In this document: positions 8,997 through 17,920 of the stretch, in pieces | How positions within the stretch are numbered: the first letter of the stretch is position 1 | Layout of the letters: each line of letters begins with the position of its first letter | Source of the DNA: Xenorhabdus japonica | GTDB taxonomy: Bacteria; Pseudomonadota; Gammaproteobacteria; Enterobacterales; Enterobacteriaceae | NCBI RefSeq assembly: GCF_900115195.1 | Contig: NZ_FOVO01000034.1 | Location: 1-35,956, forward strand | Length of the DNA stretch: 35,956 nt | Reading direction: 5' to 3' | Position numbers and translations under genes: made by a program | The notes under the pieces: model-generated | What the model saw: only the letters and a program-made list of their open reading frames with translations | Databases searched by the model: none | Told to the model about the DNA's origin: nothing

Positions 8997-9799
8997 TCCA
9001 AATCTCCCTCATGGCATAGCTGGATAGGAATCTGCTTTTGGTCAATTTGGTGCAATTTATTCAATGTTTCGTAATAGGCGCGGCTGTCATCCATAATGAT
9101 ATTCGCCAACTTTGCAGGTCCACGCAGTTTACGGTAGTTACTTGGTGACCAAGCCGCATCTCCCGCCAACAATACCCAACCCTGTTCAGTCAATACACAA
9201 AGGCCGAGGTGCCCCGCCGCATGACCGGGCAGTGGAACAATAAACATCTGCTTCTGGCTCTCTGGCACAGCATAACCTTCACCCAATACCGCCAATTCTT
9301 CTGGTAGCGGGCTGGTTTCAAATCCTTCATAAAAACAGGTTCTGGATTCAAAATCTTCTGGGATTAATCCCCGTACAAATGCTTTTTGCAGCGCAGCAAT
9401 ACCTCGTAATTTGCGGGTTTGCTGCCAGCCTTCCCCCGAACAGATGAATTTGGCCTGCGGGAAATCCCGCAAACCAGCGATATGATCACCATGAAAATGA
9501 GAAATAATGATGCCATTAATATCACGCGCTTGGATGCCTGCTTCTTTTAGCTGCATCACCAATGAATCTTTGGTGTCAAAGTAGACTGGAGTGACTGTGC
9601 GATATAACCGAATAACCCCACTACGGGTATGATCGTAAAAATGGCTGGCATAACCGGTATCGAGTAGCCAACGTTTATCATTGCACTCCAGCAACCATGC
9701 ACGAGCCGGAAATTTACATATGCGAAGACTGGCACCTTTCAGTGCCATGCAGCCAGGATGAGTGCAGTATCCTACTTCAAAAACACGCATCTTAACCAT
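8993..9799 (-). CDS. Metallo-beta-lactamase-fold hydrolase
   Basis: The 268-residue protein carries the full dinuclear zinc set of the MBL fold. The motif HFHGDH is at 101-106, His193 lies in PGHAAGH, Asp214 in GDAAW and His263 in the C-terminal Cys-His-Glu. Overall it resembles the AiiA/lactonase-like group, which opens lactones, rather than true beta-lactamases. There is no signal peptide, so it is cytoplasmic. It overlaps both neighbours (8 bases upstream, 4 downstream), so it is made together with the synthase, reductase and adenylating enzyme. In this setting its substrate could be a lactone or thioester made by the operon. That is inference; the metal site is seen directly. Confidence 0.85.
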   Translation of the reverse strand: MVKMRVFEVGYCTHPGCMALKGASLRICKFPARAWLLECNDKRWLLDTGYASHFYDHTRSGVIRLYRTVTPVYFDTKDSLVMQLKEAGIQARDINGIIISHFHGDHIAGLRDFPQAKFICSGEGWQQTRKLRGIAALQKAFVRGLIPEDFESRTCFYEGFETSPLPEELAVLGEGYAVPESQKQMFIVPLPGHAAGHLGLCVLTEQGWVLLAGDAAWSPSNYRKLRGPAKLANIIMDDSRAYYETLNKLHQIDQKQIPIQLCHEGDLE

Positions 9800-10811
9800 G
9801 TGAACCTGCCTGCTGATCTCTCTGTTTCAACCAATTGGCTGTTAAATGAATGCCTTCTTCCATAGTATAAATCGGTGAATAGCCCAGCTCCTCCCGCGCC
9901 TTTGAGTTATCCAGTGTCATGGAATAATAAGCCGCCCCAATACCGTAACGAGTCAGCAACGGCTCTTTTCGGGTGAGTATAGCCATTCCTTCCAATACTG
10001 CCGCAACGCCATACAGAAATGGATAAGGTAATGATTTTATTCGATAACCAAACTGCATCTCGTCAAATAACTGCCCTAAGGTCTTCGCCAGTGGTTGTGG
10101 TTGCTGATTGGTAATGTTATATATCGCCCCGCTTTGTAAACCTTCGCGTTGGGTCGCCAATGACATGGCATGGACAACATTCATGACATAAGTGAGATCT
10201 AAGGCATTCTTACCCCCAGCAGGCAAGGCCATAACACCTTTACTGGATTTAACCTGAGCCAACAAGCGCGGCAACAACACTCGGTCATGTGGGCCAAATA
10301 ACCCACGGGGACGCAAAATAATATAAGTTGTGTCTGGATAGCGGCGAATCAGTTTGAGTATGCACTCTTCCGCCAGGAACTTCGTTCGGGCGTAATCATT
10401 GGCGAAACGCTGGCTACGCTGATTTTCAGTAATATGCTGTTGGTGTGAAAAATTAAAATATACGGCTGGCGTAGAAATATGGACAAATCGCTGGATACCA
10501 CATATTCCTGCCGCCTGCGCCAACATATATGTCGCAGTCAAATTGATACGTTCAAACTCATCAGGATCACCCCAAGGAGAAGATTTGGCGGCACAATGCC
10601 AGACTGCATCACAATCAGACATCAACTCGATTGCTTCATCCACCGTTAGCGTCACCAGTTCAGCACGGCGAAATTTGGCTCCCAATTGAGTTAACAACTC
10701 CCCCGCCTGCGGATCACGCCCGGTCGCCACTACCTTCTCCCCACGCGATAACAGGTAATCAACAGCATTACGACCTAAGCCACTTGTTGCTCCAGTTACA
10801 AGAATTTTCAT
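9792..10811 (-). CDS. OleD-like NAD(P)-dependent reductase (extended SDR)
   Basis: This is a 339-residue extended short-chain dehydrogenase. The nucleotide motif TGATSGLG is at 6-13, the active Ser/Thr region HISTPAVYF at 111-119, and the catalytic Tyr140 and Lys144 in YARTK. The pattern follows the 3-beta-hydroxysteroid dehydrogenase/OleD group: HCAAKSSPWG (72-81), LRPRGLFGP, a DLTYVMNVVHA segment and the C-terminal YYSMTLDNSKAREELGY. OleD reduces a beta-keto acid to the beta-hydroxy acid in long-chain olefin synthesis. The same reaction on the product of the adjacent ketoacyl synthase would make sense. It overlaps the synthase gene by four bases (ATGA). Confidence 0.8.
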   Translation of the reverse strand: MKILVTGATSGLGRNAVDYLLSRGEKVVATGRDPQAGELLTQLGAKFRRAELVTLTVDEAIELMSDCDAVWHCAAKSSPWGDPDEFERINLTATYMLAQAAGICGIQRFVHISTPAVYFNFSHQQHITENQRSQRFANDYARTKFLAEECILKLIRRYPDTTYIILRPRGLFGPHDRVLLPRLLAQVKSSKGVMALPAGGKNALDLTYVMNVVHAMSLATQREGLQSGAIYNITNQQPQPLAKTLGQLFDEMQFGYRIKSLPYPFLYGVAAVLEGMAILTRKEPLLTRYGIGAAYYSMTLDNSKAREELGYSPIYTMEEGIHLTANWLKQRDQQAGSHG

Positions 10812-11806
10812 GGTCTTAAGATCATCTCAGTTAATGAAAGCCCAGCCGCCGTGCCAAGTAACATCACATAATCACGGCCATAATAGCGATCGGTAATCAT
10901 GGCTTCATGCAGAGCACTAGGAATTGATGCTGCGACCTGATTACCGCGATAACGATAAATATTCACAAATCGCTCATCCCTGATATTCAATCTCTTGCGA
11001 ATATGTTTCAGTCCCAAATGGCTTGCCTGATGAGGAACCACGGTGTCAATATCAGACATTTCAAGGTTGGCACTCGCCAGTACACGCTCGGTAAAGCCTT
11101 CAATTAATGAAGCAGTCAGTTTAAACAGTGGCTTACCCTGCATCTGGAACAGAAAATCACTATCTTCCATGCCCGCACGAAGATTCTTACGCGTTCCGCC
11201 AGCCCGGATTTCACATAATTCGAGGCCTTCTGGATAAGTCTCATGTTTATAAGTCACAATCCCGCTCTGCCCATCTCCTCTTTCGACAATCATACATGCC
11301 GCTCCATCACCAAAAATCAGTGAAGACTCCTGATGTGACCAGTCAATACCACGGGAGGCCATCTCTGCGGAGACAATCGCAATACGCCGATATTGTCTGG
11401 TCGCCAACAATCCACTGGCAACACTCAGAGCAGAGATAAAACTCACACAACTTGAATTAATATCAAAACAGGCAGTACCGACCTTTAATTGACTCTCTTT
11501 TAAAATATGTGCGGCGGAATAAGGTAAGGCTTGAATCGGAATTGCAGAAGCTGAAATCAGCAGATCAATTGAATTCGGCTGGATTTGATGTGTTTTTAAA
11601 GTATCATGTAATGCATCTACGGCTAATTTAGCTTGAGATGCCTGATAACCAGAATGATAACGATATTCTATTCCGGAATGCTTTTCTACAAAACCACTCG
11701 GTTTATTTAACTTCAAATCTAAATCGGATGAATACACTTTATTTTCTGGCAAAGCAACGCCAGACGCAATGATCTTTAATTGGATCAATTCATTTGAATT
11801 TTTCAT
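10808..11806 (-). CDS. Ketoacyl-ACP synthase III-like enzyme (FabH/OleA superfamily)
   Basis: The 332-residue protein is a thiolase-fold condensing enzyme. Cys120 in CFDINSSCVSF, His259 in VVPHQAS and Asn289 in RGNQVAASIP form the Cys-His-Asn triad of KAS III and OleA-type enzymes. The glycine-rich C-terminus LLGTAAGLSLTEMILRP is also typical. Primary fatty acid synthesis FabH normally sits in the fab cluster, and this copy heads a different operon, so it more likely condenses an acyl-CoA or acyl-ACP for a special lipid or signal. It is the first gene of a four-gene coupled operon. The upstream DNA has no gene for 1 kb and should hold the promoter. Confidence 0.85.
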   Translation of the reverse strand: MKNSNELIQLKIIASGVALPENKVYSSDLDLKLNKPSGFVEKHSGIEYRYHSGYQASQAKLAVDALHDTLKTHQIQPNSIDLLISASAIPIQALPYSAAHILKESQLKVGTACFDINSSCVSFISALSVASGLLATRQYRRIAIVSAEMASRGIDWSHQESSLIFGDGAACMIVERGDGQSGIVTYKHETYPEGLELCEIRAGGTRKNLRAGMEDSDFLFQMQGKPLFKLTASLIEGFTERVLASANLEMSDIDTVVPHQASHLGLKHIRKRLNIRDERFVNIYRYRGNQVAASIPSALHEAMITDRYYGRDYVMLLGTAAGLSLTEMILRP

Positions 11807-12766
11807 TTTATTATTACTTCCAAGTGTTAATTTTTTGTTTAAATTTATTATCAGAATATAAAGTTAGTTCTGAGTATAGGGTTAGATAAAATAAGTATTT
11901 ATCAGATAGTCGGTCAAACAGGAAGTAGATATTTATGATACATCATATTACTAAATTGAAATATCCAATACAGATGCATGAAAAATAAAATTTTTTCCCA
12001 TCTCACTATTTCGAGGCTATAAATTTTTTTTTAATGAAATTAAAGTACCATGAGATTTAATCATGGAGCTTGTTGTATTTATGTGAAATAAAGATAAATA
12101 TTTATTTACAAATAAACTATCTTAATTTAATCATAAGAAATAGTTTTATTAGTTTTTTATCTCGTTGAAAACTATTTAAATCCAATTATTCAAAGGAAAC
12201 ATCAATTAAATATAAATCCAATATTTTTGGTTATTTGCATCCTTAAATAAAATAAATAACCTCACTCATCAATGTATATATTTAAAAATAAAAACAATTA
12301 GAAGGTTACTCTGAATAATATATTGTTGTTCAAAAAATTATATCAATAAATCAAATGCTATTTGACAGAAAAATGGATGCTTATTAAACAAAATAAAGTT
12401 AAATTCAAATGCAATCAATTGAAAATAAAATTATTTTTAACTTTTGGTTATAATTTTATGTCCTAAAGATAAATTAGAAATGTTTTTATTCTGGGATAGA
12501 GAATTTTTATAAGGAGGCAAGCTTTGGCTTTAGAATAACTCTTTACTAGAGACAGCGAATTAAACATGTTCAATAAGTTAGAATCTGGTTAATCACCCGA
12601 CTAGACGAATTCAGAAAGTATTAATGGTGGCTCGATAGTTAAGCAGCTTTTTTGGAATTTTGCAAAACAGCCAATATTACGCCCCCAGAACAAAAACTAT
12701 TATCCGTTGGATAAGTTTCATCGTTTGGCATCGTAATCAAGTCTTTAAGGAATAATCCTTAGATAT
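11807..12766. other. About 1 kb of AT-rich DNA without a gene
   Basis: This interval between two minus-strand operons is very AT-rich, especially 11820-12480, and I see no protein-like frame. The right part (about 12500-12740) has a more normal base composition and a GGAGG sequence at about 12513. The only frame after it is seven codons long. This subregion could be a decayed gene or IS end, but I could not match it to anything. The left part must contain the promoter of the condensing-enzyme operon. Confidence 0.4.
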
Positions 12767-12790
12767 TAAAAGGGGAAGCAACTCCTCCCC
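12767..12790 (-). terminator. Rho-independent terminator of the pot genes
   Basis: Read on the minus strand, GGGGAGG and CTTCCCC (7 bp, one G-T pair) enclose a 5-base loop and are followed by TTTT then AATA. It lies 24 bases after the potD stop. This is a good intrinsic terminator for the polyamine transporter transcript. Confidence 0.75.
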
Positions 12791-12813
12791 CAATAACTTA
12801 ATTGAATTTCAGA

Positions 12814-13866
12814 TCACTGACCTGCTTTCAACTTTTGGAAATACTCTTCGTACAAGATATTGGCATTGCCAACATCACTCTGCCATTCCCCTTTTTGGAT
12901 CGTGGCTTCATCTGGATAGAGAGATTTATCTTCTGTCATTGCCTTAGGCAGTAATTTTCTCGCTTCCAGATTCGGGGTTGGATAACCAATCTTTTCAGCT
13001 ACTTGTGCAGCAATCTCTGGACGCAGCAAGAAATTGATCAATTTCATCGCACCATCAACATTCTTGGCATTCGCTGGAATAGCCAAGCTATCCATCCAGA
13101 AAATCCCGCCTTCTTTCGGCCAAATAATATCAACAGGTGTGCCAGACTGACGTGCAATATAAGCAGAGCCAGTCCACATCATACCGATATCAACTTCACC
13201 TTCCATAAATGGGTTAGCAGGGTTGTCAGAGTTAAATGCCAGTACATTTGGCATCAGTTTTCTCAGTTCCTGATAAGCGGCGTCAATCTCTTTCGGATCG
13301 GTGGTATTGCCGTAATATCCCAATTTCAGCAACGCCATCTGGAAAACTTCACGAGCATCGTCAGTCAGCACTAAGCTGCTTTTGTACTTTGGTTGCCAAA
13401 AATCAGCCCAAGAAGAAAGAGTTTTTGGATCAATAGAATCGCGATTAACGCCAATCGCCGTTGCACCCCAAATATAAGGGATAGAGTAATCGTTATTCGG
13501 ATCAAAAGACTTATGCAACAAGTTAGGATCAAGATTATGGAAGTTGCTCAGTTTACTGGTATCGATTTTTTGCAACATCCCTTCTTTACTCATTTTTGAG
13601 ACAAAGTAAGTGGATGGAACCACTAAATCATAAGCGCCGTCTTTATAGGTTTTCAGCTTGGTGTACATGCTCTCATTGGATTCATAAGTGGAATAAATCA
13701 CCTTGATCCCAGTTTCTTTAGTGAACTGGTTGAGCAAACCAGGCGGAACGTATTCAGTCCAGTTGTAAAAATACAGCGTTTTGCCATCATTAGCAGCAGC
13801 GGCATTTACTGAACCAATGCTTAATGCCATCATCCCAGCGGCTAACAGATAAAACCACTTTTTCAT
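12814..13866 (-). CDS. potD: Spermidine/putrescine-binding periplasmic protein PotD
   Basis: The 350-residue protein has a signal peptide (1-23, ending SVNA) and a mature part that starts close to the E. coli PotD pattern: TLYFYNWTEYVPPGLL, then STYESNESMYTKLK. Other family landmarks are YDLVVPSTYFVSKM, SIPYIWGATAIGVN and the MMWTGSAYIA ligand-site region. It binds spermidine or putrescine and hands it to PotBC. It is the last gene of potABCD, separated from potC by 222 bases. That gap is longer than between the other pot genes, so potD may also be transcribed from its own promoter. Confidence 0.95.
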   Translation of the reverse strand: MKKWFYLLAAGMMALSIGSVNAAAANDGKTLYFYNWTEYVPPGLLNQFTKETGIKVIYSTYESNESMYTKLKTYKDGAYDLVVPSTYFVSKMSKEGMLQKIDTSKLSNFHNLDPNLLHKSFDPNNDYSIPYIWGATAIGVNRDSIDPKTLSSWADFWQPKYKSSLVLTDDAREVFQMALLKLGYYGNTTDPKEIDAAYQELRKLMPNVLAFNSDNPANPFMEGEVDIGMMWTGSAYIARQSGTPVDIIWPKEGGIFWMDSLAIPANAKNVDGAMKLINFLLRPEIAAQVAEKIGYPTPNLEARKLLPKAMTEDKSLYPDEATIQKGEWQSDVGNANILYEEYFQKLKAGQ

Positions 13867-14088
13867 GTCATATATTCCACGCAGTTAGTGCGTCAGTATC
13901 GTATATAGGCTCTGCATGAACCTATCCCCCCAAAAAAGGCTATTATAAAAGCGACGTTTCATAGGGTAAAGTGACTTATTTCTTGCTGAATAGACGGTTA
14001 TGAAAGAAATTCTGGTTAATCGGGGGAAAAGATTCTATTTTCAATAGAGCAAAAGCGTGGTCAATCTACAATCATGCTTAAAAGAAGA
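13867..14088 (-). other. potC-potD gap
   Basis: These 222 bases lie between potC and potD, while potA-potB and potB-potC overlap. The sequence has a C/A-rich stretch at 13926-13938 (CCCCCC then AAAAAA) and a GC-poor right half. No gene is visible. It may hold a promoter, processing site or attenuating structure that sets the binding protein level apart from the permease, but no specific element could be proven. Confidence 0.35.
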
Positions 14089-14868
14089 TTAAGACTTACC
14101 CGTGCGATCGCGCATTAAAAATTGGCTAATCATCACCAAAACCAACGACATAAGTAACAAAATCGTTGCTAATGCGTTCACTTCCGGCGAAATACCCACT
14201 TTTACCATTGAATAAATCTTAAGTGGCAGGATTTCATAGCTTGGCCCCGTCACAAATGAGGAAACAACCACATCATCCATCGACAGGGTAAAACTCAGTA
14301 ACCAACTCGCCATGACTGCCGGCATCGCCAGCGGCAGGATGATTTTTCGCAGGATGGTCAGTTCACTTGCTCCCAAATCACGTGCTGCTTCCAGCATCTT
14401 GACATCGAAGTCTTTCAGGCGGGAGTAAACCGTGACAACCACAAACGGCAGGCAGAAGGTGATGTGCGAAAACAGCAGCGACCAGAACCCCAGTGAGATG
14501 CCGAGCAGCATAAACAGCACCAATAAGGAAATCGCCATTACGATATCCGGCGACATCATCACCACAAACAACATGCCGCCGACAAACTTCTTGCCACGGA
14601 ATGAGTAACGATACAAAGCCACCGCAGTTAAAGAGCCAATCAAGGTCGCAAACGTAGCGGATGCTACCGCCATCGTCAGAGAGTGGCCTGCCGCTTGAAG
14701 CAGGCTATCATTGGAGAACAGCAGACTGTACCATTCAGTGGTAAAACCCTGCCAGTTAATACCAAAACGGGATTGGTTAAACGAACTTACCAGCAGAATG
14801 ATAATCGGAATATACAGGTAAGCATAAACGATGGTCATGAAGCCACCGCGCAACAGGCGTCTGATCAT
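14089..14868 (-). CDS. potC: Polyamine ABC transporter permease PotC
   Basis: The 259-residue product has six predicted membrane segments. It carries the ABC permease EAA loop at [20 protein letters not shown], which contacts the PotA ATPase. The region after it (SFTLSMDDVVVSSFVTGP) matches PotC closely. With PotB it forms the inner-membrane channel for spermidine and putrescine. The start overlaps the potB stop by four bases. Confidence 0.95.
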   Translation of the reverse strand: MIRRLLRGGFMTIVYAYLYIPIIILLVSSFNQSRFGINWQGFTTEWYSLLFSNDSLLQAAGHSLTMAVASATFATLIGSLTAVALYRYSFRGKKFVGGMLFVVMMSPDIVMAISLLVLFMLLGISLGFWSLLFSHITFCLPFVVVTVYSRLKDFDVKMLEAARDLGASELTILRKIILPLAMPAVMASWLLSFTLSMDDVVVSSFVTGPSYEILPLKIYSMVKVGISPEVNALATILLLMSLVLVMISQFLMRDRTGKS

Positions 14869-15725
14869 TCCAGTTCCACCTTCTTGTTCAATAGCTTAGC
14901 CGCACGATAGTAAACAAATAACATTAGCCCCATTACCAGCGTCAGACAGATGCTAGTCGCCGCTCCAAACGGCCAATCACGGATGTTGAGGAATTGACTC
15001 TTAATCACGTTACCGATCAACAGGTTCTTTGCCCCACCCATCAAATCAGCCACGTAGAACAGCCCCATCGCTGGCAGCAATACCAGCAAACAACCGGCGA
15101 TAATACCCGGCATGGTGAGTGGCACAATAATGCGGATAAACGTCTGCAATTTTCTTGCCCCCAAATCGCGCGCCGCTTCCAGACAGGGTTTATCCAGTTT
15201 CTCAATGCTGGAATAGAGCGGCATCACCATAAACGGCAGCAGGATATAAACCAGTCCTAATACAACCGCTTCAGAGGTGTACATAATGCGCAATGGTTTA
15301 TCAACAACCCCCACCCACAGCAGAAAATCATTCAAATATCCGCGGGTACTGAGAAACATCTTCAAGCCGTAAATACGGATTAACGAATTCGTCCAGAACG
15401 GTACGATCAGCAGGAATAGCATGAGCGGACGCAATTTCTGCGGCATGCGTGCCAAGAAAAAAGCGAACGGATAGCCAATCACCAGACAGCACAACGTCGC
15501 CACAATCGCCATATTCAGCGAATGCAGCAACACCTCGGCGTACAGCGGATCGAACAATCGGGTATAGTTATCCAGCGAGAATACCATCTTCACTAAATTG
15601 GCATCATCACGAGTCAGGAAGCTGGTTCCGATAATCATCAGATTCGGCAAAAAGACGAACAACATCAGCCAAGCGACGATGCCCGTAATGACGATATTCT
15701 GGAATAGCTTACGCGTCTTCTTCAT
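14865..15725 (-). CDS. potB: Polyamine ABC transporter permease PotB
   Basis: I place the start at the ATG at 15725, giving 286 residues beginning [10 protein letters not shown]. This agrees with the E. coli PotB N-terminus; a frame to 15737 adds only four residues. Six membrane segments are evident, with conserved [20 protein letters not shown] near the N-terminus, the EAA loop [20 protein letters not shown] and [15 protein letters not shown]. It pairs with PotC. The start codon lies inside the end of potA (17-base overlap), which implies translational coupling. Confidence 0.95.
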   Translation of the reverse strand: MKKTRKLFQNIVITGIVAWLMLFVFLPNLMIIGTSFLTRDDANLVKMVFSLDNYTRLFDPLYAEVLLHSLNMAIVATLCCLVIGYPFAFFLARMPQKLRPLMLFLLIVPFWTNSLIRIYGLKMFLSTRGYLNDFLLWVGVVDKPLRIMYTSEAVVLGLVYILLPFMVMPLYSSIEKLDKPCLEAARDLGARKLQTFIRIIVPLTMPGIIAGCLLVLLPAMGLFYVADLMGGAKNLLIGNVIKSQFLNIRDWPFGAATSICLTLVMGLMLFVYYRAAKLLNKKVELE

Positions 15726-16824
15726 CGACCAGCACAACCTCCCAGCTTTCTACCCAAGTCACAGCAATTTTCTGGTTCAAGGAATGGTCAACATCAGGAT
15801 CGTCTTCGTTGAAGAATTCGCTCACCATGACCATCTTGCCATTTTCCATTTCGACCACTGAATCCAGCGTCATGCCCTTGTAATTACGCTCACGAACATA
15901 ACCAATCAGACCCGATACCTGCTCACCGTTGTTGATCTCTTCCACGCGCAGGTCTTCCGGGCGCAGCAATACTTTCAGAGTTTGCCCGACCATCACAGGT
16001 AGCGAAGTGAAAATATCACATTCGTGGCCTTCAACATTAGCGCGTATCCGCTGCTCATCAATACAGTGCAATACTTCAGCATCAAAGATATTGATTTCGC
16101 CGATAAAGCGGGCAACAAACAGGTTCTTCGGCTCTTCATAAATCTCACGCGGAGAACCATCCTGTTCAATGCGTCCGTTACGCATAACCACGATGCGGTC
16201 TGACATGACCAGAGCCTCTTCCTGATCATGGGTAACGAAGATAAAGGTGATGCCGAGCTTACGCTGGAGCGCCTTCAGCTCATTTTGCATCTGCTTGCGC
16301 AATTTGTAATCGAGCGCGGACAGTGATTCATCCAACAGCAGGACTTTGGGTTTATTGACTACCGCACGGGCAATCGCCACTCGCTGCTGCTGGCCACCGG
16401 AAAGCTGGGCAGGTTTACGCTGGGCAAACGCTTCAAGCTGAACCATGCGCAATGCTTCTTCAACACGCGGAGCAATCTCTTTTTCCGGTGTTTTCTGCAT
16501 TCGAAGTCCAAAAGCGACGTTTTCAAATACGGTCATGTGGGGGAACAAGGCATAACTCTGGAAGACCGTATTAACGTGACGGTGTTCGGCGGGAATATCG
16601 GTAATATCCTGCCCTTCCAGTAAAATTTTGCCACAATCAGCATCTTCTAGCCCGGCAATCAGACGGAGTACTGTGGTTTTGCCACAACCGGATGGCCCCA
16701 GAATGGTCAGGAACTCGCCATCATTGATTGTCAGATCGAGCTGTGAAATAACTTGTTTGCCGTCGAAACCCTTATTCAAGGCTTTCAATTCAACAAGTGG
16801 TGTCGGAGAGGTATTCTCAGTCAT
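15709..16824 (-). CDS. potA: Polyamine transporter ATPase PotA
   Basis: The 371-residue protein has Walker A GPSGCGKT (43-50), signature LSGGQQQR (141-148), Walker B VLLLDE (161-166) and the switch His199. The C-terminal OB-like regulatory domain starts near residue 240 and includes [12 protein letters not shown]. It powers spermidine and putrescine uptake through PotBC. It is the first gene of the operon. Length and order match E. coli potABCD (PotA 378 residues). Confidence 0.95.
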   Translation of the reverse strand: MTENTSPTPLVELKALNKGFDGKQVISQLDLTINDGEFLTILGPSGCGKTTVLRLIAGLEDADCGKILLEGQDITDIPAEHRHVNTVFQSYALFPHMTVFENVAFGLRMQKTPEKEIAPRVEEALRMVQLEAFAQRKPAQLSGGQQQRVAIARAVVNKPKVLLLDESLSALDYKLRKQMQNELKALQRKLGITFIFVTHDQEEALVMSDRIVVMRNGRIEQDGSPREIYEEPKNLFVARFIGEINIFDAEVLHCIDEQRIRANVEGHECDIFTSLPVMVGQTLKVLLRPEDLRVEEINNGEQVSGLIGYVRERNYKGMTLDSVVEMENGKMVMVSEFFNEDDPDVDHSLNQKIAVTWVESWEVVLVDEEDA

Positions 16825-17139
16825 TTATGCTATCATCTATCCCTTGGAATAATGCAGATAGAACCACCACGGGAAAAGACTGTGTCAGCTAGCAGGAGGC
16901 ATCATTTCTCCGCTAAAGCTCAAAGCCAGTGGCGCCGGTTGAAATTACGAAGCGCGCATGATAAACGCAGTAAGCCCAAATTGAAAGCCGAAACAATGAC
17001 AATATGTCATTTTTTATTATCATTTCACAAATGATAACGCTTCGAACCATCCTGAACTAAATTTAAGCGCTTGAAAATAATTTACTACCAGATGCTTTCA
17101 ATCATTTTTAATCTATTCACACAGCGTATCAGAGAGATA
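16825..17139. other. Upstream region of potA with two dyads
   Basis: No gene is present. Two adjacent inverted repeats stand out. AATGACA/TGTCATT with a 3-base loop (16995-17011) is followed by TTTTATT on the plus strand. TTATCATTT/AAATGATAA with a 3-base loop (17017-17037) is a perfect 9-bp dyad. They lie 170-215 bases before the potA start and could be operators or a small terminator. No known regulator site was assigned. Confidence 0.4.
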
Positions 17140-17266
17140 TATACCCTTCATCTTTCAAGTTGCCTCTTTGTTGGCTACGCTCGCTCACCCCGGTCACATA
17201 GTTATCTATGCTCCCGGGGACTCACTCTCTTGCCGCCGCGATGCAACTTGAAATCCATTGGGTATA
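17140..17266 (-). repeat. ERIC repeat, standard 127-bp form
   Basis: The 127-base element starts with TATACCC and ends with GGGTATA, the imperfect inverted ends of ERIC (intergenic repeat unit) sequences. The core, in reverse orientation, has the GTGACCGGGGTGAG-type block and GCCAAC of the consensus. It sits 21 bases from the stop of eda, between eda and the potA upstream region. ERIC elements are non-coding and can fold into long hairpins in transcripts, so this one may shape the 3' end of the glucuronate operon mRNA. Confidence 0.85.
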
Positions 17267-17287
17267 AGCTTCATAAAAAATATCACC

Positions 17288-17920
17288 TTAGCAGGCATTC
17301 ACTAACGCCGCTGCCTCTCGTGCCAATTTACCTATCTTTTTCCACTCCTTATTTCGGATCAACTGTGCGCTAACCATCCACGATCCACCACATGCCACAA
17401 TTTGTGGGATAGCAAGATAATCGCGAATGTTCTTCACACTGATCCCACCTGTTGGCATGACTTGTAACTGTGGGTACGGTGCCAGTAGCGCTTTAATCAT
17501 CACCATTCCACCCGATGGTTCAGCAGGAAAGAATTTGACAAAATCGATGCCTAATTCCAGCGCTTGTTCGATTGTGCTGGCGTTATTCACGCCGGGAATG
17601 ATCGGGATACCGATTTGCCGGCACGCCTGTACAGTGTTTGGGTTAAGTCCCGGAGAGACAACAAATGTTGCCCCTGCCGCTTTTGCCTGACGAACATGTT
17701 CACCATGAAGTACGGTTCCTGCACCGATCAGCATATCTGGCCGCTCAGCCTTCAGTAGACTGATCGCTTCGGCGGCACGCTCGGTACGAAATGTGATTTC
17801 AGCAATAGGCAGGCCGTTATCTGCTAATGCGTGACCAAGAGGAATGATATCTTTGGCCTCTTCAATGGCTATCACAGGCACGATTTTAATCTGACGCAAA
17901 CGTATCATCATCTCTTGCAT
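17288..17920 (-). CDS. eda: KDPG/KHG aldolase
   Basis: I choose the ATG at 17920, giving 210 residues. GGAG lies nine bases upstream of it, while the ATG at 17926 would leave only three bases. The longer frame to 17998 is inside kdgK. The class I aldolase features are Glu41 in AEITFRT, GAGTVL (66-71), the Schiff-base Lys129 in DFVKFFPAE and PTGGIS (156-161). It splits 2-keto-3-deoxy-6-phosphogluconate into pyruvate and glyceraldehyde-3-phosphate, the last step of the pathway encoded here. It overlaps the end of kdgK by 35 bases. Confidence 0.95.
   Translation of the reverse strand: MQEMMIRLRQIKIVPVIAIEEAKDIIPLGHALADNGLPIAEITFRTERAAEAISLLKAERPDMLIGAGTVLHGEHVRQAKAAGATFVVSPGLNPNTVQACRQIGIPIIPGVNNASTIEQALELGIDFVKFFPAEPSGGMVMIKALLAPYPQLQVMPTGGISVKNIRDYLAIPQIVACGGSWMVSAQLIRNKEWKKIGKLAREAAALVNAC

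Noticed and set aside
10808-11806. Housekeeping FabH
   Set aside because: It is not in a fab cluster, its active-site motif is SSCVSF rather than the usual AACAGF, and it is coupled to an OleD-like reductase.
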